A program made the position numbers and the translations under genes. From NCBI GenBank assembly GCA_016927395.1, contig JAFGMU010000042.1, positions 1-36,923 on the forward strand: a stretch of 36,923 nt of DNA, in the 5' to 3' direction. This DNA comes from Alphaproteobacteria bacterium (GTDB lineage Bacteria > Pseudomonadota > Alphaproteobacteria > Rs-D84). Below the pieces are notes generated by a model that had not been told where the DNA came from, did no database searches, and was given only the letters and a program-made list of their open reading frames with translations. Below are positions 1 through 7,262 of the stretch, one piece after another. How positions within the stretch are numbered: the first letter of the stretch is position 1; every line of letters begins with the position of its first letter.

Positions 1-71
1 ATTTGCTTTTCCTGTGCCAAAGAATCGATAGCCAACAGTAAATCCTGACGTGGCATTGAAACAAAAGACAT
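1..71 (-). CDS. nusA: probable NusA, N-terminal 23 residues (partial, runs off the left edge)
   Basis: A reading frame opens on the minus strand at 71 with ATG and stays open to the window edge. A good ribosome binding site (AAGGAG, 79-84) lies 7 nt upstream. The visible peptide begins MSFVSMPRQDLLLAIDSLA and continues QEKQ. Its pattern (D/E)LL.I(A/D).(L/V)A.EK matches the first helix of alphaproteobacterial NusA, the transcription elongation, termination and antitermination factor. Only 23 residues are visible and no S1 or KH domain can be checked, so the call rests on that helix. It is divergent from lptF. Its leader carries two unusual hairpins, which would fit a gene regulated by transcription attenuation. 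Confidence 0.5.
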   Translation of the reverse strand, partial: MSFVSMPRQDLLLAIDSLAQEKQ

Positions 72-92
72 TTCTTTTCTCCTTGTTATCGT

Positions 93-115
93 AAAAAGCG
101 GTTTTCCGCCTTTTC
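93..115 (-). terminator. short terminator-like hairpin directly before the nusA-like start
   Basis: On the minus strand a GCGG-AAAA-CCGC hairpin is followed by five Ts, then the AAGGAG site and the ATG at 71. Its 5' arm (AAGGCGG) can alternatively pair with the 3' arm of the upstream hairpin at 123-150 (CCGCCCTT, one bulge). That gives two mutually exclusive folds. Confidence 0.4.
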
Positions 116-122
116 TATTTAC

Positions 123-150
123 AAGGGCGGGGTTTTTCAACCCCGCCCTT
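123..150. terminator. strong GC-rich hairpin between divergent genes, part of an attenuator-like leader
   Basis: A perfect 10-bp stem (AAGGGCGGGG, 123-132; CCCCGCCCTT, 141-150) closes an 8-nt loop. On the plus strand it is followed by an A-run, then Ts. On the minus strand no T-run follows. It lies between two divergent genes, where a simple terminator has no obvious gene to end. It is more likely a leader element of the minus-strand gene. Confidence 0.45.
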
Positions 151-178
151 AAAAAAATTTTATTTAAGAACAGACAGA

Positions 179-206
179 TTATTACCTCCGAATCGGCAAA
201 ATGCAA
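179..206 (-). promoter_or_regulatory. candidate promoter for the leftward gene (nusA?)
   Basis: On the minus strand TTGCAT (201-206) and TAATAA (179-184) are separated by 16 bp. The spacer holds the palindrome CCGATTCGG (188-196), which also occurs in the parA promoter. Predicted transcription starts near 172, giving a leader of about 100 nt that contains both hairpins at 97-150. The -10 box is imperfect. Confidence 0.35.
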
Positions 207-247
207 GAAAAAACATATCAAATAACCAATAAATTCAGGCTTGATGC

Positions 248-276
248 TTGACGCTGGCATATTTGGGCTTTATACT
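248..276 (+). promoter_or_regulatory. near-consensus promoter of the lptF operon
   Basis: TTGACG (248-253), a 17-bp spacer, then TATACT (271-276). Seven bases lie between the -10 box and the ATG at 284, so the predicted first base is the A of the start codon. No Shine-Dalgarno sequence precedes the ATG, which supports a leaderless message. Reading the TTG of the -35 box as a start codon would extend the ORF but is unlikely. Confidence 0.65.
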
Positions 277-283
277 TCAATCT

Positions 284-1345
284 ATGAAAAAAATTATTAA
301 TAAATACTTTACAAAACAGCTGGTGACCATATTCATAATGTTATTATTAGTTTTGACCGGTCTGGCTTGGATGTTACAAATTATGTCCATGATGAAGTTT
401 TTGCTTAACTATGGTATAGAACTTCACAGTTTCTTGGGTTTAACTGTTTTGATGATTCCATTTATTGTATCAATAATAATCCCATTTGTAACATTCATTG
501 CCATAATATTCGTTTACAACAAAATGATTAGTGAAAACGAAGTTACTGTCATGGCGGCATCTGGTCTGTCACCACGCCAAATTGCACGCCCTGCTTTGAC
601 CCTGGCTATATTTTTAACTGTTATAAACTGGGGGTTAAATTTATGGGTTGTACCTATGACCCAGGCAAAGTTTTACGATACGCAATGGGAACTGCGATAC
701 GGTTTAGCACATATGAAATTAAAAGAATCTACTTTTAATCAAATGGCTACTGGTTTGGTTGTTTATGTGGATAAAGTATCTGGTTATGATTTGTCACAAT
801 TAATGTTGTCAGATACAAGAAATAAAAAATCAGAACTGACAATTTTTGCAGAAAAAGGAAAACTGGTTTCTACTTCCCGTGGATTATCCATAGTAATGAG
901 TAATGGTTCATTACAGTCAAAGGATGAAAATATAACTGTTGGAACATTTGATAGTTTTGACATGGATTTAAATGTGGCTGACAAAGCCGGGGAATCCGTC
1001 TTCAAAGTCAGAAGAATTCCAACTTTGGATTTATTAAAATCGGTAAATTGGCAATCAGATCAAAAACAACATAAACTGATTCTGACAGAAATTTACACCA
1101 GAATTTTAAGTCCTTTGATGAATATTATCCTGGCCGCGCTGTGTGTAACCATACTTTTACGTTCTTCACTTTTGCGTCGCAGAACCAGCTTTTCACCAGT
1201 TATAGCGGTTGGGGCGATGGCGGTTGTTATGGCAGCATTCATGTCGGCATCAAATATGATAACCAGTTTAACCGGCCTTGGGATTATTATACTTGCACAA
1301 TTTGCGGTTTTGGCTGTAATAATGATATTCTTGTCTAAGAAATGA
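284..1345 (+). CDS. lptF: LPS export ABC permease, LptF/LptG family (YjgP/YjgQ)
   Basis: Inner-membrane permease of the Lpt machine, which pulls lipopolysaccharide from the inner membrane into the periplasmic bridge. The 353-residue protein has two hydrophobic helices near the N-terminus (about 10-85), the family motif after them (SENEVTVMAASGLSPRQIAR), a periplasmic beta-jellyroll region (about 135-250) and three C-terminal helices (about 275-350). I chose ATG 284 (MKKIINKY). The frame extends to a TTG at 248, but that TTG lies in the promoter. The stop overlaps lptD by ATGA, so the two are translationally coupled. Usually lptF and lptG are paired; here only one permease precedes lptD, so its partner must be elsewhere. 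LptG is the alternative name. Confidence 0.85.
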   Translation: MKKIINKYFTKQLVTIFIMLLLVLTGLAWMLQIMSMMKFLLNYGIELHSFLGLTVLMIPFIVSIIIPFVTFIAIIFVYNKMISENEVTVMAASGLSPRQIARPALTLAIFLTVINWGLNLWVVPMTQAKFYDTQWELRYGLAHMKLKESTFNQMATGLVVYVDKVSGYDLSQLMLSDTRNKKSELTIFAEKGKLVSTSRGLSIVMSNGSLQSKDENITVGTFDSFDMDLNVADKAGESVFKVRRIPTLDLLKSVNWQSDQKQHKLILTEIYTRILSPLMNIILAALCVTILLRSSLLRRRTSFSPVIAVGAMAVVMAAFMSASNMITSLTGLGIIILAQFAVLAVIMIFLSKK

Positions 1346-3360
1346 AATTTTATAAATTATTTTTGTTATTTTTAATTATTCCAGGTGCTGTGTACGCTGG
1401 GGCTGATGGTTTTGATACTGATGTACCAAAAACAATAACTGCACAAAAAATAGAATATAATATAAAATCTGAAACTATAAAAACTTCTGGAAAGACCGAG
1501 ATTTCAAATCAATCTGGTCAAAAAATAACTTTGGTTGATTCTTATATATTCAACAAAGGAACCAGCGCATATGGTGGTGATATTCAGCTGTGGTTGGGGA
1601 AAAACGTTTATATAAAAGCAGATAGTATAACAAAAACAGATGATGATACATTTTCAAAAAATGCTGTCTTCACAGCCTGTTACAATTGTGATAAATTTGG
1701 AAACGCATGGGAAATTTCTACAACAAAACTTTCTCATAATATGCAAAGCCATATGATGAAGTTTTATAATCCTGTTTTCTGGGCTTATAATTTACCTGTC
1801 TTTTGGTTTCCTTATTTTGAAATGCCAGATCCAACCATAAAACACAAATCTGGTTTATTGGTTCCTGATTTTAATTCTACTAACAATATGGGAACTCAGT
1901 TCAATTTACCAATTTATTTGGCTTTTTCTGATACACATGATGCCACGTTAAAAGTATCATATCTAACCCAGGAAAATCCACTATTTCAACTAGAACATAG
2001 ACTGAATACAAATCATTCTGAATTCAGAACTTCTGGATCTTTTACACACAACAAAGACGGCGAAAGTCGTTGGCACGTATTTAATGATGATGTTATTGAA
2101 ATGGGTGATAATGTCAGAACAACTGTCTTTTTAGAAAGAGCGTCTGATAAAACATATTTACAAAAATATGGATTTTACGGTGACCAACCATATTTGGATT
2201 CTGGGGCCAAAATTGAATTATTTGGACAATCTGGATATGTAGTTGCGGACACTCATACCTTTCAGGAATTGCGTGCTGACAGCACCAAATATTCAACACC
2301 AAATGGAAATATTTTACCAAACATTCGTGGTATTTATCAGACAGATCCATTATTTAATGAAACATATATTAAATTAAACGCTGATGTATTGGGGGTATCG
2401 GGCGCTGGTGTATCCAGTCAGCGTATAATTGGTGAATCCAGTTTAGTATCACCTTGGACATTATGGGGTGGAAATCGCGTTACTGCCAGTATGTCCGCAC
2501 GTTACGATGTTTATAATTTCAGTAATACAGAAATGGAAGATGGAACCATATTTTCTGGTGTAAAAACACGTTTCTTACCCAGTGGATATTTGGAATGGGG
2601 ATTACCTTTAATGCGTCCTGGTGTTACGTGGAAACAGGTTATAGAACCACGCGCCAGAATAACAACAATGCGTAATTTACAAGACCCAGTATTTGCAAAA
2701 AACAACGATTCTGCTGGTGCTTTATTATCTGATTCAACACTATTTTCAGATAATCGTTTTCCTGGTTTAGACTTATGGGAAAATGGTACTTTTGCGGACT
2801 ATGGTGTACGTTGGGCTGCTTTTGACAATGATGGTCATAACATAGAAACATTTTTGGGACAATCATACGATTTTACAAAACGCAATGATACCGATCCAAA
2901 TAGTGGATTCCATAATGGTCAGTCTGATTACGTAGGTCGCATTGATTACGAAGATTCAAAATGGTTGTCACTGTCCAGCAGATTCAGATTTGCCCAGGAC
3001 GGTATGTCACTTCGCCATATTGAAAATTCTGCACGCTTTGGAACAACCAGAAATTATTTCGAAGTTGGACACATCTGGGCAGCCCAATTCAAAGATGCTT
3101 TGACAATTGATAAAAATATAAATGAAGTAACTTCTGGACTTGGTATACATTTAACCCAAAGAGTTGGCTTAAAATTTAACGCTATTTACAATGTAACAGA
3201 ACAAAGGTTCCAACGTCATACTGGTGGAATATTCTATAATCATCCTTGTTATTTCTTGTCGCTTGAATATCGTCGCGATAATACAATCAAGGAAGATTAC
3301 GTTGGAAATACAACTATACAGTTTCGTTTTGGTCTAAATCTTGACGGAACAAAATTATAA
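1342..3360 (+). CDS. lptD: LPS-assembly protein LptD (OstA/Imp)
   Basis: Outer-membrane beta-barrel that inserts LPS into the outer leaflet together with LptE. The 672-residue precursor has a signal peptide of about 19 residues (hydrophobic FLLFLIIPGAVYA). Next comes an OstA/LptA-like beta-jellyroll (about 25-130; ITAQKIEYNIKSETIKTSG is typical), then a long C-terminal barrel rich in alternating aromatic strands, ending in RFGLNLDGTKL. Cysteines appear as a pair near residues 113-116 (CYNC) and one near the C-terminus (HPCYFLSLEYR). The start overlaps lptF by 4 bp. The protein is shorter than the about 780 residues of E. coli, as is common in alphaproteobacteria. Certain at family level. Confidence 0.92.
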   Translation: MKFYKLFLLFLIIPGAVYAGADGFDTDVPKTITAQKIEYNIKSETIKTSGKTEISNQSGQKITLVDSYIFNKGTSAYGGDIQLWLGKNVYIKADSITKTDDDTFSKNAVFTACYNCDKFGNAWEISTTKLSHNMQSHMMKFYNPVFWAYNLPVFWFPYFEMPDPTIKHKSGLLVPDFNSTNNMGTQFNLPIYLAFSDTHDATLKVSYLTQENPLFQLEHRLNTNHSEFRTSGSFTHNKDGESRWHVFNDDVIEMGDNVRTTVFLERASDKTYLQKYGFYGDQPYLDSGAKIELFGQSGYVVADTHTFQELRADSTKYSTPNGNILPNIRGIYQTDPLFNETYIKLNADVLGVSGAGVSSQRIIGESSLVSPWTLWGGNRVTASMSARYDVYNFSNTEMEDGTIFSGVKTRFLPSGYLEWGLPLMRPGVTWKQVIEPRARITTMRNLQDPVFAKNNDSAGALLSDSTLFSDNRFPGLDLWENGTFADYGVRWAAFDNDGHNIETFLGQSYDFTKRNDTDPNSGFHNGQSDYVGRIDYEDSKWLSLSSRFRFAQDGMSLRHIENSARFGTTRNYFEVGHIWAAQFKDALTIDKNINEVTSGLGIHLTQRVGLKFNAIYNVTEQRFQRHTGGIFYNHPCYFLSLEYRRDNTIKEDYVGNTTIQFRFGLNLDGTKL

Positions 3361-3380
3361 TTAAAGAATAAGGGTAAAAA

Positions 3381-4217
3381 ATGAGAGATTTCAAATCAAA
3401 AACAATTTTTGTGATTTTATTTTCATTATTTGTTACAAACACTGCAATTGCATCATCTGTTGTTGCAACAATTGATGGAAGACCGATTACAGACTCCGAT
3501 ATAACCGCCAGAACAAAACTGATGGCTAAACAGGGTGATACATCAACTGATAACCGTCGCAAGGCTTTTCAAAACATAATAGATGATTATGTAAAGCTTA
3601 ACTATGCTTCAAATTTCAACATTTCACCTACTAAACAGGAAGTAATAAAAGAATTAAACTCTATGAAACTGGGTGAAATCAGTGCAACAGAAAAAGAGAT
3701 GGCAAAAACAGCAGTTCGGGCAAACATCGCTTGGCAGATGGTTGTTGCACGAACAATTGTTCCAACCATAGATGTATCAAATGATGAAATATCCCAAGAA
3801 AAACAAGACCTGGAACGTACACGTGGTTTACCCATTGAAATGACTATTGTTCGCCTGGTTGATGTTCCACAAAACATTGTTGCAAAACTGACTAAACCAA
3901 AAAATTGTGATGATGCTGTACAACAGGCAAAAAATTTGGGTGGTGAACCACAAAGATTTACAGCCCTGCAATATGAACTATCATCGGACGTACGTGATAT
4001 TATTGCTGGTCTACCAAATATGACATGGTCTAAACCAACAGATGATTCTATTTTGCTTGTATGTGATTCTAAAAAAACAAAAGAATACGGTAAACTGGAT
4101 GATATTATAAAACAAAACGCTATTTATAAAAAAGCTATGTTCACAGCCGATCAGCAACTAAAACAACTTCGTCGCAAAGCAGTTGTTGTTATAAATGATA
4201 CAAACTATAAAATATGA
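3381..4217 (+). CDS. SurA-like periplasmic chaperone lacking a recognisable parvulin domain
   Basis: 278-residue secreted protein with a signal peptide (FVILFSLFVTNTAIA, cut near residue 24). The mature N-terminus (VVATIDGRPITDSDITARTKL) is the SurA/PpiC chaperone opening, followed by helices like the SurA N-domain (IIDDYVKLNYASNFNISPTKQEV). SurA helps outer-membrane proteins cross the periplasm. Residues about 150-230 sit where a parvulin prolyl isomerase should be. They are short and I cannot find the usual GG.LGW-type motif, so the protein may be chaperone-only. Position after lptD matches the conserved lptD-surA order. The start has a weak GGG site, and the stop overlaps rlmN by ATGA. E. 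coli SurA is about 430 residues. Confidence 0.75.
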   Translation: MRDFKSKTIFVILFSLFVTNTAIASSVVATIDGRPITDSDITARTKLMAKQGDTSTDNRRKAFQNIIDDYVKLNYASNFNISPTKQEVIKELNSMKLGEISATEKEMAKTAVRANIAWQMVVARTIVPTIDVSNDEISQEKQDLERTRGLPIEMTIVRLVDVPQNIVAKLTKPKNCDDAVQQAKNLGGEPQRFTALQYELSSDVRDIIAGLPNMTWSKPTDDSILLVCDSKKTKEYGKLDDIIKQNAIYKKAMFTADQQLKQLRRKAVVVINDTNYKI

Positions 4218-5287
4218 TTGATAAACCAATACTTTTTAATATGACAGACGCCGAGTTGGAACAATTTATTGTTTCAATCGGACAACCAAAATTTCGTGCA
4301 AAACAAGTTGCCGAGTGGTTATCCCGCGGTGCACCAAATTTTTCCGTTATGAAAAATTTACCAGAAAATTTAAGAAATGATTTGGATAATTTGGCTAGAA
4401 CTATGCCATGTACAATTATAAAAAAATTGGAATCAACAGACGGTCAGACTACAAAATTTTTGTTGGAATTAAATGACGGAAATCAGATTGAAACTGTTTT
4501 AATGCGCACCAGTTATGGTAACAGTGTTTGTGTCAGTTCCCAGGCGGGTTGCGCAATGGGGTGTAAATTTTGTGCCAGCACATTGTTGGGATTGAAACGT
4601 AATCTAACACAGAACGAAATGTTTTCCCAGGTTCTTACTGCACAATGGGAACTTCGTGGGGACAAAGATAACAAAAACATAAAACCAAATGGCGACCCGA
4701 ATAACAATGATGTATCACATGTTGTTATTATGGGTACAGGCGAGCCATTACAAAACACACAAAATACTATTGGATTTATGGAAAAACTGCACAGCGATTT
4801 GGGTATTGGCTGGCGTAAAATAACTGTTTCTACGTGTGGAATTGTGACCGGTATACGCGAATTGACTGACTGGGGTCACCCAATCAACCTGGCAATATCA
4901 TTACATGCACCAACGGACGAATTACGCAGCAAATTGATGCCCATTAACAATAAATATAAAATCAGTGAAGTTTTGGAAGCCGCATTTGATTTTGTATCAA
5001 AAAATAACCGTCAGTTAATGATTGAATACATATTGCTGGCCGGAACAAACGATTCGGTTGAAAATGCCCAGGAATTATCAAATTTATTGCAAAATAAAAA
5101 CTGCATGGTAAATTTGATTCCGTGGAATTCAGTAACTGAACGTGATTTCAAATCACCATCTGGAAATTCTGTACACCGTTTTCAGGATATTTTGATTAAA
5201 AACGGTATTCACACAAGAATAAGGAGAGAGCGTGGGCAAGATATCGGCAGTGCCTGTGGGCAACTGAGATTAAACCAAAAGAGTTAA
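4214..5287 (+). CDS. rlmN: dual-specificity 23S rRNA/tRNA adenine-C2 methyltransferase RlmN
   Basis: Radical-SAM enzyme that methylates A2503 of 23S rRNA and A37 of some tRNAs in the cytoplasm. The 357-residue protein shows the iron-sulfur CxxxCxxC motif (AGCAMGCKFCAS, about residues 114-124) and the GTGEPL motif that binds S-adenosylmethionine (about 175). The family's essential C-terminal cysteine is also present (DIGSACGQL, about residue 349). An N-terminal accessory domain (ELEQFIVSIGQPKFRAKQVAEW) is complete, and length is normal. It overlaps the SurA-like gene by 4 bp and is followed 3 bp later by an unknown gene, so it is an internal member of the lptF operon. Confidence 0.95.
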   Translation: MIDKPILFNMTDAELEQFIVSIGQPKFRAKQVAEWLSRGAPNFSVMKNLPENLRNDLDNLARTMPCTIIKKLESTDGQTTKFLLELNDGNQIETVLMRTSYGNSVCVSSQAGCAMGCKFCASTLLGLKRNLTQNEMFSQVLTAQWELRGDKDNKNIKPNGDPNNNDVSHVVIMGTGEPLQNTQNTIGFMEKLHSDLGIGWRKITVSTCGIVTGIRELTDWGHPINLAISLHAPTDELRSKLMPINNKYKISEVLEAAFDFVSKNNRQLMIEYILLAGTNDSVENAQELSNLLQNKNCMVNLIPWNSVTERDFKSPSGNSVHRFQDILIKNGIHTRIRRERGQDIGSACGQLRLNQKS

Positions 5288-5290
5288 AAT

Positions 5291-6037
5291 ATGAGCCTTA
5301 GTCGCATCACTTGTTCTGGAATTCGCGAATACGCACCGTTTGATAAAATAATTGATTTACTGAACCTTTCCGAAAAAGTTGAACTTTCTATTAATGCAAA
5401 TTCCGCTACGATGGGATTAAAGACCAATGGAAATAAATGGTTGTTTGAGTTATTAGATTTGTCATTAAAAATGCCCGAATCTTTGAATATAAAAATTCAT
5501 TTAACTGATGATTGGGGCCAACTTTTCGGTGCCAAGGGGATAATCCCAGCTGATATATTAGATTGGTTTTTTAATATCAATATGAATAATGGTAAACCAG
5601 TAGTTAAAAATTGGCAAATAGATTTGGATAAAGATCCGAATCTATTTAACTTGAACAAAGTTTCACGTATAATTAGCAACAACCCTGAATTGGAATTTTC
5701 ATTTTTATATTATCCTGATTTGCACAGAAAATTTTCCACACTAAAAGATATGAATATTAAGTTTTCTTTGCTTTATGGAACAGAATATTCCTATAAAAAT
5801 AAAACCCGTTGGTCCAGACCGGTTTTTGACACAACCCCCCAGGGATATTTAGGTGGCATTAACGGAGATAATGTTGATTTTAATCTTGATAAAATCAATG
5901 CTCTGGTCCCCCAGGATCTTGATTTTTGGATCGAAGCAAATAAAACACTTATAAACAAATCTAATGAATTTGACTTTAATTATGCAAATTATTTTGTAAA
6001 AAATACTTTAGCTTGGTCAAAGAAACTAGCAAAATAA
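5291..6037 (+). CDS. uncharacterised protein with a TIM-barrel-like pattern
   Basis: I do not recognise a named family. The 248-residue protein has no signal peptide or membrane helix and starts 3 bp after rlmN with a weak AAGAG site. It alternates short hydrophobic strands (VELSIN, LNIKIHL, WQIDLD, ELEFSFLYY, IKFSLLY, LDFWIEA) with helices, as in a beta/alpha barrel. Near the C-terminus GYLGGINGDNV followed by LDFWIEANKTL resembles the phosphate-binding end of phosphoribosylanthranilate-isomerase-like barrels (GG.npdNV, then D..sGvE). There are no trp genes nearby, so a TrpF role is not claimed. It is the last gene of the lptF operon and converges with a minus-strand gene 6 bp away. Confidence 0.6.
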   Translation: MSLSRITCSGIREYAPFDKIIDLLNLSEKVELSINANSATMGLKTNGNKWLFELLDLSLKMPESLNIKIHLTDDWGQLFGAKGIIPADILDWFFNINMNNGKPVVKNWQIDLDKDPNLFNLNKVSRIISNNPELEFSFLYYPDLHRKFSTLKDMNIKFSLLYGTEYSYKNKTRWSRPVFDTTPQGYLGGINGDNVDFNLDKINALVPQDLDFWIEANKTLINKSNEFDFNYANYFVKNTLAWSKKLAK

Positions 6038-6043
6038 AATTTT

Positions 6044-6415
6044 TTAATATACACAAGAAGATAGTAAAGAAAAAGTATTCATTGATAAATCCCTGTATGA
6101 ACCAGATACAACGTAACAACTGGATTCTGATGTACTGCCCAATGAACTTGTTGCAAGAACGGTAATACCTAAAGTTGTTGTAAAATCCGTAACAGCCGGA
6201 CAATTTGTACACGATGTGGCCGTAGAAGCTGTTGATTTATAAGTCCCTGCTGGACATTGGGAACAATAACAAGTTGAAGTACCCTGATTAACAGCATAAT
6301 AACCCGCATTGCACGTACAGCTGTAATCTTGATTAACACAGGCAGCATTTGCAATACCTGAATATGATATAAAAATTGCTAATAATAAAAATTTGTATTT
6401 ATTATTTTTTATCAT
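6044..6415 (-). CDS. small secreted cysteine-rich protein (123 aa)
   Basis: The true start is ATG 6415, preceded by AGGGTGG. The open frame extends further upstream, but that would overlap the neighbouring gene and hide the signal peptide. The signal peptide (FLLLAIFISYSGIANA) is followed by a mature part rich in cysteine, glycine, serine and threonine. It has spaced pairs (CTCNAGYY, CYCSQCPAGTYKS, SCTNCP) and a late cysteine (ESSCYV). The CPAGTY...C..CP spacing resembles EGF/TNFR-like or ephrin-receptor-like repeats found in secreted or surface proteins. No anchor is visible. It follows a second small Cys-rich gene by 14 bp, so both are probably one transcript. Function unknown. Confidence 0.7.
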   Translation of the reverse strand: MIKNNKYKFLLLAIFISYSGIANAACVNQDYSCTCNAGYYAVNQGTSTCYCSQCPAGTYKSTASTATSCTNCPAVTDFTTTLGITVLATSSLGSTSESSCYVVSGSYRDLSMNTFSLLSSCVY

Positions 6416-6429
6416 AACCACCCTGATTT

Positions 6430-6717
6430 TTAGCATGCACCCGGACTTCCATCTATACAATACATAAGAGAGGTCGAACAAACCTCTACCCAATTTCGAG
6501 TTCCACCTGTTATTACAATCGATTTATTTGTACTAATATCTGGGCAAAAGTAACAAGACTCATCGCAAGAATAATTTTGGCAGTGTATGGTCCCTTCAGA
6601 CATAGCTAAATTACCAATATTACAAGAATCGCAAAACCACCCCGTAACACCCGCCGCCCAAGAAACAGTTGAATAAAAAAAGAATACAAAGAAAAATAAA
6701 TTTTTTTTCTTTATCAT
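6430..6717 (-). CDS. small secreted cysteine-rich protein (95 aa)
   Basis: First gene of a two-gene unit. I chose ATG 6717 (MIKKKNLFFF); the TTG codon just before it is not needed. A hydrophobic leader (FFFVFFFYSTVSWA) is followed by a short mature protein with many cysteines (FCDSCN, HCQNYSCDESCYFCPD, EVCSTSLMYCIDGSPGAC). It ends in a C-terminal cysteine. The even number of close pairs suggests disulfide bonds in the periplasm or outside the cell. It has its own near-consensus promoter at 6749-6777. The family is not recognised, and its relation to the following Cys-rich gene is by layout and composition, not by clear sequence identity. Confidence 0.68.
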   Translation of the reverse strand: MIKKKNLFFFVFFFYSTVSWAAGVTGWFCDSCNIGNLAMSEGTIHCQNYSCDESCYFCPDISTNKSIVITGGTRNWVEVCSTSLMYCIDGSPGAC

Positions 6718-6748
6718 CAAATAATTCCATTTATTTAAGATTTATTTC

Positions 6749-6777
6749 ATTCTAAAGAAAACGAATATTTTTTTCAA
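6749..6777 (-). promoter_or_regulatory. promoter of the Cys-rich gene pair
   Basis: On the minus strand TTGAAA (6772-6777), 17 bp, TAGAAT (6749-6754). Predicted start is near 6742, giving a leader of about 25 nt before ATG 6717. It lies just downstream of the tRNA-Val terminator. Confidence 0.55.
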
Positions 6778-6782
6778 GCGAT

Positions 6783-6807
6783 AAAAAAACCGCAGTTTCC
6801 TGCGGTT
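6783..6807 (-). terminator. terminator of tRNA-Val(TAC)
   Basis: On the minus strand CCGCAG-GAAA-CTGCGG forms a 6-bp stem, extended by A-T pairs, with a GAAA loop and a run of seven Ts. It begins a few bases after the tRNA 3' end. Confidence 0.85.
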
Positions 6808-6813
6808 ATATTC

Positions 6814-6890
6814 TGGTGGATGTTGAGGGACTCGAACCCCCGACCCTCTCGGTGTAAACGAGATGCTCTAGCCAACTGAGCTAAACATCC
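6814..6890 (-). tRNA. tRNA-Val, anticodon TAC
   Basis: A 77-nt cloverleaf on the minus strand. The 5' acceptor GGATGTT pairs with AACATCC before ACCA, and the CCA end is encoded. The D-arm TAGCTCAGTTGGCTAGAGC is standard. The anticodon stem TCTCG/CGAGA holds loop TTTACAC with anticodon TAC (valine), and the T-arm carries GGTTCGAGTCC. It is followed at once by a terminator and has its own promoter at 6905-6933. A second valine tRNA (GAC) lies at 31387. Confidence 0.97.
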
Positions 6891-6904
6891 AATAAAGCTC
6901 GCGA

Positions 6905-6933
6905 ATAATAAACTATAATTTTAATATTCGCAA
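6905..6933 (-). promoter_or_regulatory. promoter of tRNA-Val(TAC)
   Basis: Minus strand TTGCGA (6928-6933), 17 bp, TATTAT (6905-6910), then a GC-rich discriminator (CGCGAGC). GC-rich discriminators are typical of stringently controlled tRNA promoters. The two boxes sit in an inverted repeat (GCGAATA/TATTCGC, 6901-6932) that could also fold as a hairpin after ybaB. Confidence 0.55.
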
Positions 6934-6941
6934 GGATTTTT

Positions 6942-7241
6942 TTATTCTGGTATTGGCATACCTGCGGTCGCATCACCCATAATCTTATCGATTGTGACGT
7001 CTGCCTTGGCCTTGGCATCATTAAAAGCAGCTGATATTACTTCAACCACATAAACAGAATCGTATTTTAATAATTCTGGGGATATTGTCAGATTTAATAA
7101 ATCATATTTTCCAGACATTTCAACAATACATTGACCATCACCGGCAATGCCTTTGATACTTGTTTTTGCTAATTTATCCTGGGCAGCCGCAACTTTGCTT
7201 TGCAATTGTTTTGCCTGCTCCATTAATGATCCCATATCCAT
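6942..7241 (-). CDS. ybaB: YbaB/EbfC family nucleoid-associated protein
   Basis: Small DNA-binding protein of the YbaB/EbfC family, a dimeric nucleoid-associated factor. The 99 residues open with the usual amphipathic helix (MEQAKQLQSKVAAAQDKLAK). The conserved beta core follows (GDGQCIVEMSGKYDLLNLTISPELL), then a helical C-terminus ending near ATAGMPIPE. The size is typical (100-110). Start ATG 7241 has AGGGGA upstream. It follows pnp by 21 bp. In many bacteria ybaB is linked to dnaX and recR, so this position is unusual and says little about its role. Confidence 0.88.
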   Translation of the reverse strand: MDMGSLMEQAKQLQSKVAAAQDKLAKTSIKGIAGDGQCIVEMSGKYDLLNLTISPELLKYDSVYVVEVISAAFNDAKAKADVTIDKIMGDATAGMPIPE

Positions 7242-7262
7242 CTTATGTATCCCCTGTAATTA

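Noticed and set aside
5291-6037. Calling the gene after rlmN trpF
   Set aside because: Only a late GG.NGDNV-like motif fits; the N-terminal catalytic pattern is not recognised and no trp genes are near.
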